From contig NZ_CP108430.1 of assembly GCF_041435335.1 (NCBI RefSeq), positions 3,144,501 through 3,208,500 on the forward strand: a stretch of 64,000 bases of DNA. The letters are read 5' to 3'. Below are positions 1-8,227 of the stretch, one piece after another. The translations under genes were made by a program, and so were the position numbers. The DNA is from Streptomyces sp. NBC_01283 (GTDB lineage Bacteria; Actinomycetota; Actinomycetes; Streptomycetales; Streptomycetaceae). The number at the start of each line of letters is the position of its first letter. The stretch's first letter is position 1. The notes beneath the pieces were generated by a model. It did not search any database and had not been told where the DNA came from. It saw only the letters and a program-made list of their open reading frames with translations.

Positions 1-1
1 G

Positions 2-388
2 AAGCCCTTCGCCCTCGACGAGCTCGTCGCCCGCGTCCGTGCCCTCCTGCGCCGCGCGGCCCCGGAGCAGCACTCCACCGCCGACGGCGACGACCTCGCG
101 TACGGGGATCTCGTCCTCGATCCGTCGACCCGCACCGGCCGCCGCGGCCACCGCACGGTCGAGTTCAGCCGCACCGAGGCCGCGCTGCTCGAACTGCTGC
201 TGCGGAACGCGGGGCAGGTCCTTCCGCGCGACCTCATCCAGGAGTCGGTCTGGGGGCGCGACTTCGGACCCGACTCCAACTCCCTCGCCGTGTACGTCGG
301 TTATCTGCGCCGCAAGCTGGAGTCGGGCGGCGAGCCACGCCTGGTGCACACCGTGCACGGTGTCGGCTACCGGCTGGGCAGCCCGTGA
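2..388 (+). CDS. OmpR-type response regulator, C-terminal part (5' truncated)
   Basis: This is the end of a two-component response regulator whose start lies before the window. The visible 128 residues begin at KPFALDELVARVRALLRR, the alpha-5 end of the receiver domain with its conserved Lys-Pro, and continue into a complete OmpR/PhoB winged-helix DNA-binding domain (FSRTEAALLELLLRN, then AVYVGYLRRKLE and the closing VHTVHGVGYRL). It would bind DNA and regulate transcription after phosphorylation by the kinase encoded next. The stop overlaps the GTG start of that kinase by four bases (GTGA), so the two are translationally coupled. The regulon cannot be told from the sequence. Confidence 0.93.
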   Translation, partial: KPFALDELVARVRALLRRAAPEQHSTADGDDLAYGDLVLDPSTRTGRRGHRTVEFSRTEAALLELLLRNAGQVLPRDLIQESVWGRDFGPDSNSLAVYVGYLRRKLESGGEPRLVHTVHGVGYRLGSP

Positions 389-1773
389 GCGCCCGGCGCA
401 GGCTCGGCGCGCGGTGGCGGCGCAGGCGTCCGCTGCGCACCCGGCTCGCGCTCGCCGCGGCGGCGGCCGTGGCGCTGGTCGCGGTCGGGGTGTGCGTGGC
501 CGCGTTCCTCGTCATCCGCTACAAGCTCTACCAGCAGCTCGACCAGAACCTCGCCCAGTCGGCGACCCTCATCGCCCAGCAGCGGGAGTACGACGCCGAG
601 CCTGGCGTCGTCACGGACGAGTGCCGCTACCCCGGCACCCCGGCCTGCTCCCAGGTCGTCCCCGCCGACGCCGCGAAGGACCCGTCGAAGCCGTATCTGC
701 TCCCGGTCACTCCCTCCACCCGGCAGGTCGCGAGCGGCCGGGCGAAGCCGTACTACACGAGCCTGACGCTGTACGGGAAGCCGACCCGGATGTACACCAC
801 CAACTACGGCACGGGAAACGCCGTCCAGGTCGCCCTGCGCGCCGACATCGCCGAGCGCGGGGTACAGCAGGCCGCCGTGCTGCTCTCCGCGGTGGGCGGC
901 GCCGGAGTGCTCCTGTCCGGGCTCGGCGGCTACTGGGTCTCGCGCACCGGCCTCGCACCGGTCGCCCGCCTCACCGCCACGGCGGAGCGCATCGCGGCGA
1001 CCCGTGACGCCCGCCACCGCATCGAGCTGCCGCCGGGGCCGCCGGGCCGCGAGGACGAGGTGACACGCCTGGCCGCCTCGTTCAACGCGATGCTGGCCGA
1101 GCTGGAGGAGTCGGTCGCCGCACGCCGCCGCCTGGTCGCCGACGCCTCGCACGAACTGCGTACCCCGCTGACCGCGCTGCGGACGAACGCCGAACTCCTG
1201 GCCCGCGCCGACCGGTTGACCGACGCGCAGCGCGAGCGGGCGTCCGGCGCGCTCGGCCGTCAGCTGCGCGAGGTCACCGGCATGGTCAACGACCTGATCG
1301 AGTTGGCGCGCGACGAGGAGCCGCAGCCCCTCCTGGAGGAGGTGCGGCTCGCTCCCCTGGTCACCCATGTCGTGGACGCGGCGCGCGGCCACTGGCCGCA
1401 GGTGCCCTTCACGCTCCACGTGGCGCCGGACGCCGTCGGCGCGAGCCTTCCCGGCGTGCCCGCGCGCCTGTCCCGCCTCGTCACCAACCTCCTGGACAAC
1501 GCGGCCAAGTTCAGCCCGCCGGGCACTCCCGTGGAGGTTGCGCTCACGCCCGGCACCCTGACGGTCCGCGACCACGGTCCCGGCATCGCCCAGGAGGATC
1601 TGCCGTACGTCTTCGACCGCTTCTACCGCGCGGAGAAGGCCCGCGCCCTGCCGGGCTCGGGCCTTGGTCTCGCGATGGCCCGCCAGATCGCCCACGCGCA
1701 CGGGGCGGAGCTGACGGCGGAGGGTGCGCCGGGCGGGGGCGCGCTGTTCAGACTGACACTCGGTGACCGCTAG
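385..1773 (+). CDS. Sensor histidine kinase of a two-component system
   Basis: A 462-residue membrane histidine kinase. One N-terminal transmembrane helix (about 18-45), an extracytoplasmic sensor region (about 50-160, with two Cys, in [11 protein letters not shown]), a second helix (about 163-185), a HAMP segment, and the H-box [10 protein letters not shown] with the phospho-acceptor His at about 256. The ATPase domain has the N box ([11 protein letters not shown]), G1 (DHGPGI) and G2 (GSGLGLAMA). It starts at a GTG that overlaps the regulator stop. Its own stop codon shares the bases CTAG with the stop of the convergent hydrolase gene. The signal sensed is unknown. Confidence 0.93.
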   Translation: MSARRRLGARWRRRRPLRTRLALAAAAAVALVAVGVCVAAFLVIRYKLYQQLDQNLAQSATLIAQQREYDAEPGVVTDECRYPGTPACSQVVPADAAKDPSKPYLLPVTPSTRQVASGRAKPYYTSLTLYGKPTRMYTTNYGTGNAVQVALRADIAERGVQQAAVLLSAVGGAGVLLSGLGGYWVSRTGLAPVARLTATAERIAATRDARHRIELPPGPPGREDEVTRLAASFNAMLAELEESVAARRRLVADASHELRTPLTALRTNAELLARADRLTDAQRERASGALGRQLREVTGMVNDLIELARDEEPQPLLEEVRLAPLVTHVVDAARGHWPQVPFTLHVAPDAVGASLPGVPARLSRLVTNLLDNAAKFSPPGTPVEVALTPGTLTVRDHGPGIAQEDLPYVFDRFYRAEKARALPGSGLGLAMARQIAHAHGAELTAEGAPGGGALFRLTLGDR

Positions 1774-2867
1774 TTCTTCCAGGCGCAACTGCCGAGATCA
1801 GCGCGCCCCTTCGCGACGAGGCGGTCCGCTTCCCCCGCGGGCAGGACACGCGTGTGCTTGCCGCGGCAGACGACCGTCCGGTCACCGTGTCCCGCCAGGT
1901 CGACCAGGATCTGGTCCCAGTGGCGGTACTGCACGTCGTGCCCGGAGTCGGCGTACGTACGCACCGTCGCCTTGCCCGGCAGCGCCTCCTGCCAGGTCTT
2001 GAGGGTCTCCGGCGGCACGGTCGTGTCCTTCTTGCCGCCGTAGAGGTAGACGGGGGCGTCGAGCTTCGAGAGATCGGGGCCCGGCCGTCCGCAGTACAGC
2101 TTCTGCTCGTGCACCTGCGGCGCGGGGTCGGCCTGCTGGCCACGCTGGTTGTAGGTGCGCGCGCCTTCCTCGTACGCCGTGTCGGCGAAGCCCGGTATCG
2201 ACTTCACGGGGCTGTCGTCGGGGAACGCCCACCACTTGCGCGGGTCCTTGATGGACTCCTTCACCGTGCCGGCGAGCTCGTCGTCGGACATCGCGCAGTA
2301 CGCGGGCTTCGTGCCATAGGGCGGCAGGGCCGCCGCGAGGTGCAGGGCCGAGATCCGGTCGGGGGCACGCCCGGCGAGCTCCGCCGCGTACGGGCCGCCG
2401 CCGGAGATCGCGATCACGCTGACGTCGTCCACACCGAGCTGGTCGAGGACCTCAAGGGTGTCAGCGGCGAAGTCGGCCTTGCCGAGCTTCTTGTCGAACT
2501 CCGTGTCACCGAAGCCGTTGCGCTCGACGGATATGAGGCGCAGGCCCAGGTCCTCACGGGTCGTCCGGAAGAAGTCCGTCATGTGCGCGGCGCGGGCGCT
2601 CGTGCCGGTACCGCCGATGAACAGGACGGGCTTGCCCTTCTTGTTCCCGGTGTCGGAGTAGTGAGCCGTCCGGCCGTTCGAGAGCTTCGCCGCGTGCACC
2701 TCGGGGCCGAGCGAGTCGAAGGAGTCCTGCACCTTCGGCTCGGCCGGCGGGCTCGCGCTGACCTCGCCGGATCCGTACACCGTCAGGGCACCGAGGAGAG
2801 TGAGCGTGGCGGCTCCGATGGCGATCACGGCGGTACGGGTGGGGCCGGGCAGGCTCACGGGTGACAC
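1770..2867 (-). CDS. Secreted or membrane-anchored alpha/beta hydrolase
   Basis: A 365-residue protein with an N-terminal hydrophobic segment (about 10-32, signal peptide or anchor) followed by an alpha/beta-hydrolase fold. The nucleophile elbow reads AISGGG, a GxSxG variant with Ala in the first position. An Asp in YGGKKDTTVP and a His in SGHDVQ fit the acid and base of the triad. The motif FIGGTGTS is the likely oxyanion loop. It is therefore expected to hydrolyse an ester, amide or epoxide outside the cytoplasm; the substrate cannot be inferred. It is convergent with the histidine kinase and overlaps its stop by four bases. Confidence 0.85.
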   Translation of the reverse strand: MSPVSLPGPTRTAVIAIGAATLTLLGALTVYGSGEVSASPPAEPKVQDSFDSLGPEVHAAKLSNGRTAHYSDTGNKKGKPVLFIGGTGTSARAAHMTDFFRTTREDLGLRLISVERNGFGDTEFDKKLGKADFAADTLEVLDQLGVDDVSVIAISGGGPYAAELAGRAPDRISALHLAAALPPYGTKPAYCAMSDDELAGTVKESIKDPRKWWAFPDDSPVKSIPGFADTAYEEGARTYNQRGQQADPAPQVHEQKLYCGRPGPDLSKLDAPVYLYGGKKDTTVPPETLKTWQEALPGKATVRTYADSGHDVQYRHWDQILVDLAGHGDRTVVCRGKHTRVLPAGEADRLVAKGRADLGSCAWKN

Positions 2868-2944
2868 AGGGTGACTCCAGGGGCAGGGCGGTGGGACGGG
2901 CGGCGCCTACCCAGCCCCCTGCATCTGACACCCACATTTTTCGG

Positions 2945-3025
2945 CCGGGTTCCAAGAGGGCCCCGAGGAGGCCCCGCAGGGGCCTTCCAGGGGGCTCCGC
3001 AGGGGCCCACACCCAAAGAACCCGG
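2945..3025 (-). terminator. GC-rich nested hairpin after icmA
   Basis: Directly after the icmA stop, arms CCGGGTTC (2945-2952) and GAACCCGG (3018-3025) enclose further hairpins, including GGCCCC-GCA-GGGGCC at 2970-2984. The position fits a terminator for icmA transcription just before the hydrolase promoter region. There is no clear T-run. Confidence 0.55.
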
Positions 3026-3026
3026 A

Positions 3027-4727
3027 CTAGAACCCGGGCGGCTCGGTGTAGACCCCCCACTCGTCCCGCAGGACCCCGCAGATCTCCCCCAGCGTCGCCT
3101 CGGCCCGCACCGCCTCCAGCATGGGGGCGATCATGTTCGCCCCGTCACGGGCAGCCGCCAGCATGGCGTCGAGCGCGGCACGAACCCGGGCGTCGTCCCG
3201 GGCCGCACGGCGCGCGCCGAGGACCTTGACCTGCTCCCGCTCCACCTCGTGAGAGACCCGCAGGATCTCCAGGTCACCGGTGACGGACCCGTGGTGGACG
3301 TTCACGCCCACGACGCGCTTGTCGCCCTTCTCCAGGGACTGCTGGTACTGGAACGCCGACTCGGCGATCTCACCGGTGAACCAGCCGTCCTCGATGCCGC
3401 GCAGGATCCCGGAGGTGATGGGCCCGATGGGGTGCTCCCCGTTCGGGTGCGCCCGGCGTCCCCGCTCCTTGATCTGCTCGAAGATCTTCTCGGCGTCGGC
3501 CTCGATGCGGTCGGTGAGCTGCTCGACGTACCAGGAGCCGCCCAGCGGGTCCGCCACGTTGGCGACGCCCGTCTCCTCCATGAGTACCTGCTGCGTGCGC
3601 AGCGCGATCTCGGCGGCCTGCTCGCTCGGCAGCGCGAGGGTCTCGTCGAGGGCGTTCGTGTGCAGGGAGTTCGTGCCGCCGAGGACCGCGGAGAGGGCCT
3701 CGACAGCGGTGCGCACGACGTTGTTGTAGGGCTGCTGCGCGGTGAGCGAGACGCCCGCGGTCTGCGTGTGGAAGCGCAGCCACTGGGCCTTGTCGGTCTG
3801 CGCGCCGTACACGTCCCGCATCCAGCGGGCCCAGATGCGGCGGGCGGCGCGGAACTTGGCGATCTCCTCGAAGAAGTCCAGGTGGGCGTCGAAGAAGAAG
3901 CTCAGTCCGGGCGCGAAGACGTCCACGTCCATGCCGCGGCTGAGCCCCAGCTCCACGTACCCGAAGCCGTCCGCGAGGGTGTACGCGAGCTCCTGCGCGG
4001 CCGTCGCCCCGGCCTCGCGGATGTGATAGCCGGAGACCGACAGGGGCTTGTACGCGGGGATGTCGCGCGCGCAGTGCTCCATCAGGTCGCCGATGAGGCG
4101 CAGGTGCGGCTCGGGCTGGAAGAGCCACTCCTTCTGCGCGATGTACTCCTTGAAGATGTCCGTCTGGAGCGTGCCGTTCAGGACGCCCGGGTCGATGCCC
4201 TGGCGCTCGGCGGCGACCAGGTACATGCAGAAGACGGGGACGGCGGGTCCGGAGATCGTCATCGACGTCGTGACGTCACCGAGCGGGATGTCCTGGAACA
4301 GGACCTCCATGTCGGCGGCCGAGTCGATGGCGACCCCGCAGTGCCCGACCTCGCCGAGGGACTGCGGCTCGTCGGAGTCGCGGCCCATCAGGGTCGGCAT
4401 GTCGAAGGCCACGGAGAGTCCGCCGCCGCCGGCGGCCAGGATCATCTTGTAGCGCTCGTTCGTCTGCTCGGCGTTGCCGAAGCCCGCGAACTGGCGGATG
4501 GTCCAGGTCCGGCCGCGGTAGCCGGTGGGGTGGAGTCCGCGGGTGAAGGGGTATTCGCCGGGCCATCCGATCCGCTCGAATCCCTCGTAGGCGTCCCCTG
4601 GCCGTGGCCCGTAGACGGGCTCGACCGGGTCACCGGAGAGCGTGGTGAAATCCGCGTCGCGCTTCTTCGCGGTGTCGTACCGGGCCTGCCAGCGACGGCG
4701 GCCCTCCTCGATGGCGTCAGCGTCCAT
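3027..4727 (-). CDS. icmA: Isobutyryl-CoA mutase large subunit IcmA
   Basis: Adenosylcobalamin-dependent mutase large subunit that interconverts isobutyryl-CoA and n-butyryl-CoA, feeding valine breakdown and polyketide precursor supply. The 566 residues hold only the TIM-barrel catalytic part, so a separate small B12-binding subunit (IcmB) is needed and is not in this window. Substrate residues decide the assignment: Phe80 in [10 protein letters not shown] and Gln198 in KEYIAQ, the pair known for isobutyryl-CoA mutase, where methylmalonyl-CoA mutase has Tyr and Arg. The start chosen is the ATG giving MDADAIEEG, preceded by GAGGG; it yields the family length and residue numbers, and a start 17 codons upstream is less likely because it would run through the operator-like repeat at 4738-4757. 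Confidence 0.93.
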   Translation of the reverse strand: MDADAIEEGRRRWQARYDTAKKRDADFTTLSGDPVEPVYGPRPGDAYEGFERIGWPGEYPFTRGLHPTGYRGRTWTIRQFAGFGNAEQTNERYKMILAAGGGGLSVAFDMPTLMGRDSDEPQSLGEVGHCGVAIDSAADMEVLFQDIPLGDVTTSMTISGPAVPVFCMYLVAAERQGIDPGVLNGTLQTDIFKEYIAQKEWLFQPEPHLRLIGDLMEHCARDIPAYKPLSVSGYHIREAGATAAQELAYTLADGFGYVELGLSRGMDVDVFAPGLSFFFDAHLDFFEEIAKFRAARRIWARWMRDVYGAQTDKAQWLRFHTQTAGVSLTAQQPYNNVVRTAVEALSAVLGGTNSLHTNALDETLALPSEQAAEIALRTQQVLMEETGVANVADPLGGSWYVEQLTDRIEADAEKIFEQIKERGRRAHPNGEHPIGPITSGILRGIEDGWFTGEIAESAFQYQQSLEKGDKRVVGVNVHHGSVTGDLEILRVSHEVEREQVKVLGARRAARDDARVRAALDAMLAAARDGANMIAPMLEAVRAEATLGEICGVLRDEWGVYTEPPGF

Positions 4728-4737
4728 ACCCTCGAAT

Positions 4738-4757
4738 TTACTTGGACGTCCTAGTAA
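4738..4757. promoter_or_regulatory. 20-bp inverted repeat upstream of icmA, probable operator
   Basis: The sequence TTACTTGGACGTCCTAGTAA is a perfect inverted repeat apart from one pair (positions 6 and 15). It lies 10 bp upstream of the icmA start codon, a place where a bound repressor would block transcription. The length and symmetry suit a TetR- or MarR-family dimer. The nearest MarR gene is at 5259-5768. A related half-site lies upstream of the thiolase gene (22452-22466). Confidence 0.6.
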
Positions 4758-4812
4758 ATGTCGATGGCTGACCGCCACGGGTATGTCCGTGGCGGTGTTC
4801 CCGGGTGGGGCG

Positions 4813-5145
4813 CTACGCCTTCGCGGTGGCCGGGGAGCCGTCGACGATCAGCGGCTCGACCTCGCGGACGACCTTGCGCTCGACGAAGAACGCGGCCGTC
4901 GGGATGGTGCCGGAGATCAGCACCCACAGCAGCTTGCCGAAGGGCCACTTCGCCTTGGAGCCCAGGTCGAAGGCGAAGATCAGGTAGATGATGTAGAGGA
5001 CGCCGTGGACCTGGGAGACGACCAGCGTCAGGCCCTCACCCTTCTCGAAGCCGTACTTGAACACCATGCAGGTGCACAGGATGAGCAGCATGACGGCGGT
5101 GACGTAGGCCATCACCCGGTAACGGGTCAGCACGGATCGCTTCAT
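4813..5145 (-). CDS. DUF3817 small integral membrane protein
   Basis: A 110-residue membrane protein of the DUF3817 family with three hydrophobic helices (about 10-30, 40-60 and 70-90) and a charged C-terminus with EVEPLIVDG. Function is unknown. The start chosen, MKRSVLTRYR, is the first Met after a TACGCT -10-like box seven bases upstream, so the mRNA may be leaderless. A longer reading from 5325 would overlap the MarR gene and adds a low-complexity non-family stretch. A paralogue lies at 13657-14001. Confidence 0.82.
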   Translation of the reverse strand: MKRSVLTRYRVMAYVTAVMLLILCTCMVFKYGFEKGEGLTLVVSQVHGVLYIIYLIFAFDLGSKAKWPFGKLLWVLISGTIPTAAFFVERKVVREVEPLIVDGSPATAKA

Positions 5146-5152
5146 GCCTACG

Positions 5153-5158
5153 AGCGTA
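5153..5158 (-). promoter_or_regulatory. -10-like box of a probable leaderless transcript
   Basis: On the minus strand TACGCT sits seven bases before the ATG of the DUF3817 gene and there is no ribosome binding site between them. This is the layout of leaderless actinobacterial genes. The -35 is not obvious. Confidence 0.4.
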
Positions 5159-5258
5159 TCGGCCCGATTTGCGCGATCTTCCGGCGGCCCCGGCACGACC
5201 GGAACGGTCGGTTCTACCGCCCCACCGGGTTCCCCATCGGGTTCCCCTCCGGGTGCTC

Positions 5259-5768
5259 CTACTGCTCCTCGAAGTCCTCCGCCGCCACCCGCAGCGGCCG
5301 CAGCATCGCGAAGATCTCCGCGCACTCCTCGGCGTCGTACACCCCGAGCCCGAAGTCCATCGCCATCAGCTCGCGGGTGGCGGACTCGACGACCTCGCGA
5401 CCCTTCTCCGTGATGGAGGCCAGCGTGCCGCGCCCGTCGTTCGGATTGGGGCGCTTGTCGACGAGACCGGACTTGACCAGGCGGTCGACGGTGTTGGTGA
5501 CGGACGTGGGGTGGACCATGAGCCGCTCGCCGATCTTGGACATCGGGAGCTCGCCCGCCTGCGAGAACGTGAGCAGGACCAGCGCCTCGTACCGCGCGAA
5601 GGTCAGTCCGTACGGCTTGACGACCGCGTCGACCTCGCCGAGCAGGATCTGCTGCGCCCGCATGATCGAGGTGATCGCGCCCATGGCCGGTACGGATCCC
5701 CAGCGCTGCTTCCAGAGCTCGTCGGCGCGGGCGATGGGATCGAAGGGAAGGCTGAGCGGCTTCGGCAC
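5259..5768 (-). CDS. MarR-family transcriptional regulator
   Basis: A 169-residue MarR-type winged-helix regulator. The helix-turn-helix and wing are in MSKIGERLMVHPTSVTNTVD and VDKRPNPNDGRGTLASIT (about residues 75-120), the latter containing the conserved D-x-R wing tip. It would act as a dimer binding an inverted repeat and responding to a small ligand. It lies ten bases downstream of the MFS transporter stop, in the same direction, so the two are likely co-transcribed. It could also control the neighbouring DUF3817 and icmA genes; this is inference only. Confidence 0.88.
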   Translation of the reverse strand: MPKPLSLPFDPIARADELWKQRWGSVPAMGAITSIMRAQQILLGEVDAVVKPYGLTFARYEALVLLTFSQAGELPMSKIGERLMVHPTSVTNTVDRLVKSGLVDKRPNPNDGRGTLASITEKGREVVESATRELMAMDFGLGVYDAEECAEIFAMLRPLRVAAEDFEEQ

Positions 5769-5778
5769 GCCAAAGACC

Positions 5779-7086
5779 TTACCCGCCGGTCACATGGTGG
5801 TCAGCCCCGTCTCGCGATTCGGTCGCCTGTTCCCGGGGTTCGGCGGGTTCACCGGCGGCCGTACGGCCCGTGGCGCGGACCTCGGCCGCGAGCACGAGGC
5901 AGCAGACCGTGCCGAGCACACCCGACGCCGTGACGACGGTGCTCACCGCGAAGAACTCCGCCGCGAGCCCGGCGAGCGCCATCCCCACCCCCTGGATCGT
6001 CATGAGCCCGGCCGTGTGCACGGTCATGGCCCGCCCGCGCAGCTCCGCCGGAACCGCGTCGACGAACCACCGGTCGACGCCCAGCGTGTACGCGGATCCG
6101 GCGCCGGCCAGCGCGAGGGCGAGCATCGCCCACAGGAGGCCGGGGGTGAGCGCGTACACGGTGAGCGGCAGCAGCGTGAACGAGGCGAGCGGCAGGGCGA
6201 TGCGGGCCCGGGCGGAGACGGAGAGCACGGACCCCGCGTACAGCTCCGCCGCGATCGTGCCGACCGGCAGGGCGCACATCAGCAGTCCGACGCCCGCGAC
6301 GCCGGCCCCGATCTGGTCGGCGTACGGAGCGGCGAGCGCCTCCGGGGCGACCATGAACATGGGCGGCGCCCACAGGAGGAGCAGCAGCGCCCTGGTCCGC
6401 CGGTCGCCGAGCACCTGCCTGGCACCGCTGAGCGAGTACTTCAGCAGGGCGGGACCGACGCCCCCGCGTGCGGGCCTGCGCCGCGTCCCGCACCGCAGGA
6501 GCAGCGCCGACGCGGCGAACGTAGAGACGGTGATGAGGAGCGCCCCGCGCGGCGGCACGAGGGTGAGCAGGACGCCGCCGAGCCCGAAGCCGACGAGTAC
6601 GGAGCTCTGCGAGACGATCCTGAGCAGGGAGCGCCCGAGGACGAACAGGTCGCCGTCCCCCAGGATGTCGGTGAGGGTGGCCATCCGCGTCCCGTTGAAG
6701 ACGGGCGACACGAGAGCGATGACGCACCGCAGCGCGAGCAGCCCGAAGACGGGCGTGGCGGGCAGCGCCATGAGCACCGCGCAGCCGGCACACACCACGT
6801 CGCACAGCACGAGCACGCGCCGCGGCGGATACCGGTCGGCGATCCCGGAGAGGAGGGTCCCGCCGATCAGGTACGGCAGCATCCCCAGGGCGAAGGTGAG
6901 CGCACTGAGCAGCGGCGACCCGGTGAGGCCGTACACGAGGACGGTGAGCGCGACCTCGCTGATGACGACGCCGAGCAGCGAGAGGGCGTGGGCGAGGAAG
7001 ACGGCGCGGAACTCGCGGACGGTGAAGAGGCGGAGGTAGCCGGCGGGTTCGGGGGCGCACGCCTCGGGGTTGGCATCGTCAGACAT
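5779..7086 (-). CDS. MFS transporter
   Basis: A 435-residue major facilitator protein with about twelve hydrophobic helices. Loop motifs such as SGIADRYPPRRVLVLCD between helices 2 and 3 match MFS motif A of the drug-exporter type. The start chosen is MSDDANPEA; an in-frame Met five codons upstream is possible. It is divergent from the ArsR-type regulator at 7160, with a 10-bp palindrome between them, and is followed by a MarR gene. It probably exports a small molecule controlled by these regulators; the substrate is unknown. Confidence 0.88.
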   Translation of the reverse strand: MSDDANPEACAPEPAGYLRLFTVREFRAVFLAHALSLLGVVISEVALTVLVYGLTGSPLLSALTFALGMLPYLIGGTLLSGIADRYPPRRVLVLCDVVCAGCAVLMALPATPVFGLLALRCVIALVSPVFNGTRMATLTDILGDGDLFVLGRSLLRIVSQSSVLVGFGLGGVLLTLVPPRGALLITVSTFAASALLLRCGTRRRPARGGVGPALLKYSLSGARQVLGDRRTRALLLLLWAPPMFMVAPEALAAPYADQIGAGVAGVGLLMCALPVGTIAAELYAGSVLSVSARARIALPLASFTLLPLTVYALTPGLLWAMLALALAGAGSAYTLGVDRWFVDAVPAELRGRAMTVHTAGLMTIQGVGMALAGLAAEFFAVSTVVTASGVLGTVCCLVLAAEVRATGRTAAGEPAEPREQATESRDGADHHVTGG

Positions 7087-7097
7087 GACCGCACCCT

Positions 7098-7107
7098 GCA
7101 CGCGTGC
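7098..7107. promoter_or_regulatory. Palindrome in the divergent MFS/regulator promoter
   Basis: GCACGCGTGC is a perfect 10-bp palindrome, 12 bp upstream of the MFS start and about 50 bp upstream of the ArsR-type regulator. A -10-like TAGAGT for the regulator is at 7121-7126. The place fits an operator for the regulator. Confidence 0.4.
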
Positions 7108-7159
7108 GTGCCCGTCGCCCTAGAGTTTCGGTTCCAGGCGAATCTTGGGGGGGGTACGC

Positions 7160-8146
7160 GTGCCGAACCGGCTGCATTTCGGTCCCGACGATCTCTTGCG
7201 GTGCCGGTTCGCCGTGTCGCCGCTGTGGGAGACGCAGGAAGCCGTGCGGACCCTGAAGCGGCCGGACCGGCACGGCTACCACCCGCAGTGGCTGCGGCGG
7301 ATCCGCGGGGCGAGCGCCGGGCTCGAACTCGGGCTGCTGTGGCTGCTGATGCCGCAGCGCGGCTACACCCCGGACTTCCTCGGCCCTCCGCCCATCGGCC
7401 CCGCCGCCACCTTCGACGAGGAGATCGCGGCGGTGCGCGCGGCCGACCCCGAGGCCGCGCGTGAGGAGCTGGCGCGGGCGCTCGCCTGCACCCCGGGGGC
7501 CACCGAGTCCCCTCGGGGGCGCGCGCTGCTCGCCGATCCCGTACGCGCGGTGCGGGACCTCGCGGATGCCGTGGAGGCCGCCTGGCACACCCTCGTCGAG
7601 CCGGACTGGCCCCGGCTCCGCGCGCTGCTCGACGCGGATGTCGCCTTCCACTCGCGGCGGCTCGCGGAGGTCGGCCTCGGTGCGCTGATCGCCGAGCTCG
7701 ACCCCCGGTTCACCTGGGAGTCGAAGACGCTGACCGTCGCGCGGTCGGCCGATCATGTGCGGCATCTGGCGGGCGAGGGCCTCGTGCTGCTGCCCAGTGT
7801 CTTCGCCTGGCCCGACGTGGTGGGCGGCCACGAGCCGCCCTGGCAGCCGACCCTGGCCTATCCCGCCCGTGGCCTCGCCGGACTCTGGGCCGAGCCGAGC
7901 GACCGTACGTCCGAGGCGCTCGTACGGCTGCTCGGGCGGGGCAGAGCCACTGTCCTTGCCTCGCTGACCGACCCCGCCACCACCTCGGCCCTGGCGCACC
8001 GCCTGGGGCTCGCCCCCTCGTCCGTCTCCGCGCACCTCGGCGCCCTGCGCGACGCGGGGCTGCTGATCTCGCGGCGATACAGACACCAGGTGCTCTACGA
8101 ACGCACTCCGCTCGGCATCGCGCTGGCGAGCGGCGGCGGCATCTGA
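7160..8146 (+). CDS. ArsR-type winged-helix regulator with large N-terminal domain
   Basis: A 328-residue protein. The last 80 or so residues form an ArsR-like winged helix (TTSALAHRLGLAPSSVSAHL, then AGLLISRRYRHQVLYERT). The N-terminal 230 residues are a large alpha/beta domain seen in Streptomyces regulators (DUF5937-type by memory) and probably bind a ligand; no Cys metal site typical of ArsR is seen. The GTG at 7160 is chosen because a G-rich ribosome binding site (7147-7154) ends six bases before it. Being divergent from the MFS gene, it is the likely regulator of that exporter. Confidence 0.82.
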   Translation: MPNRLHFGPDDLLRCRFAVSPLWETQEAVRTLKRPDRHGYHPQWLRRIRGASAGLELGLLWLLMPQRGYTPDFLGPPPIGPAATFDEEIAAVRAADPEAAREELARALACTPGATESPRGRALLADPVRAVRDLADAVEAAWHTLVEPDWPRLRALLDADVAFHSRRLAEVGLGALIAELDPRFTWESKTLTVARSADHVRHLAGEGLVLLPSVFAWPDVVGGHEPPWQPTLAYPARGLAGLWAEPSDRTSEALVRLLGRGRATVLASLTDPATTSALAHRLGLAPSSVSAHLGALRDAGLLISRRYRHQVLYERTPLGIALASGGGI

Positions 8147-8227
8147 GGGGCACGCCCGGTGTCGTAACCGAGGCCGATTGGACCGTTATGTAACGATTGC
8201 CCGGTCACCGTCGCCCAAGGGGGCTGG

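Noticed and set aside
3027..4727. Methylmalonyl-CoA mutase (MutB) or ethylmalonyl-CoA mutase (MeaA)
   Set aside because: Length without a B12 domain and Phe80/Gln198 point to IcmA.
4642..7464. 940-codon open frame on the plus strand
   Set aside because: It runs antisense through the icmA end, DUF3817, MarR and MFS genes, is low complexity (Glu, Arg, Gly) and is explained by high GC at third positions.
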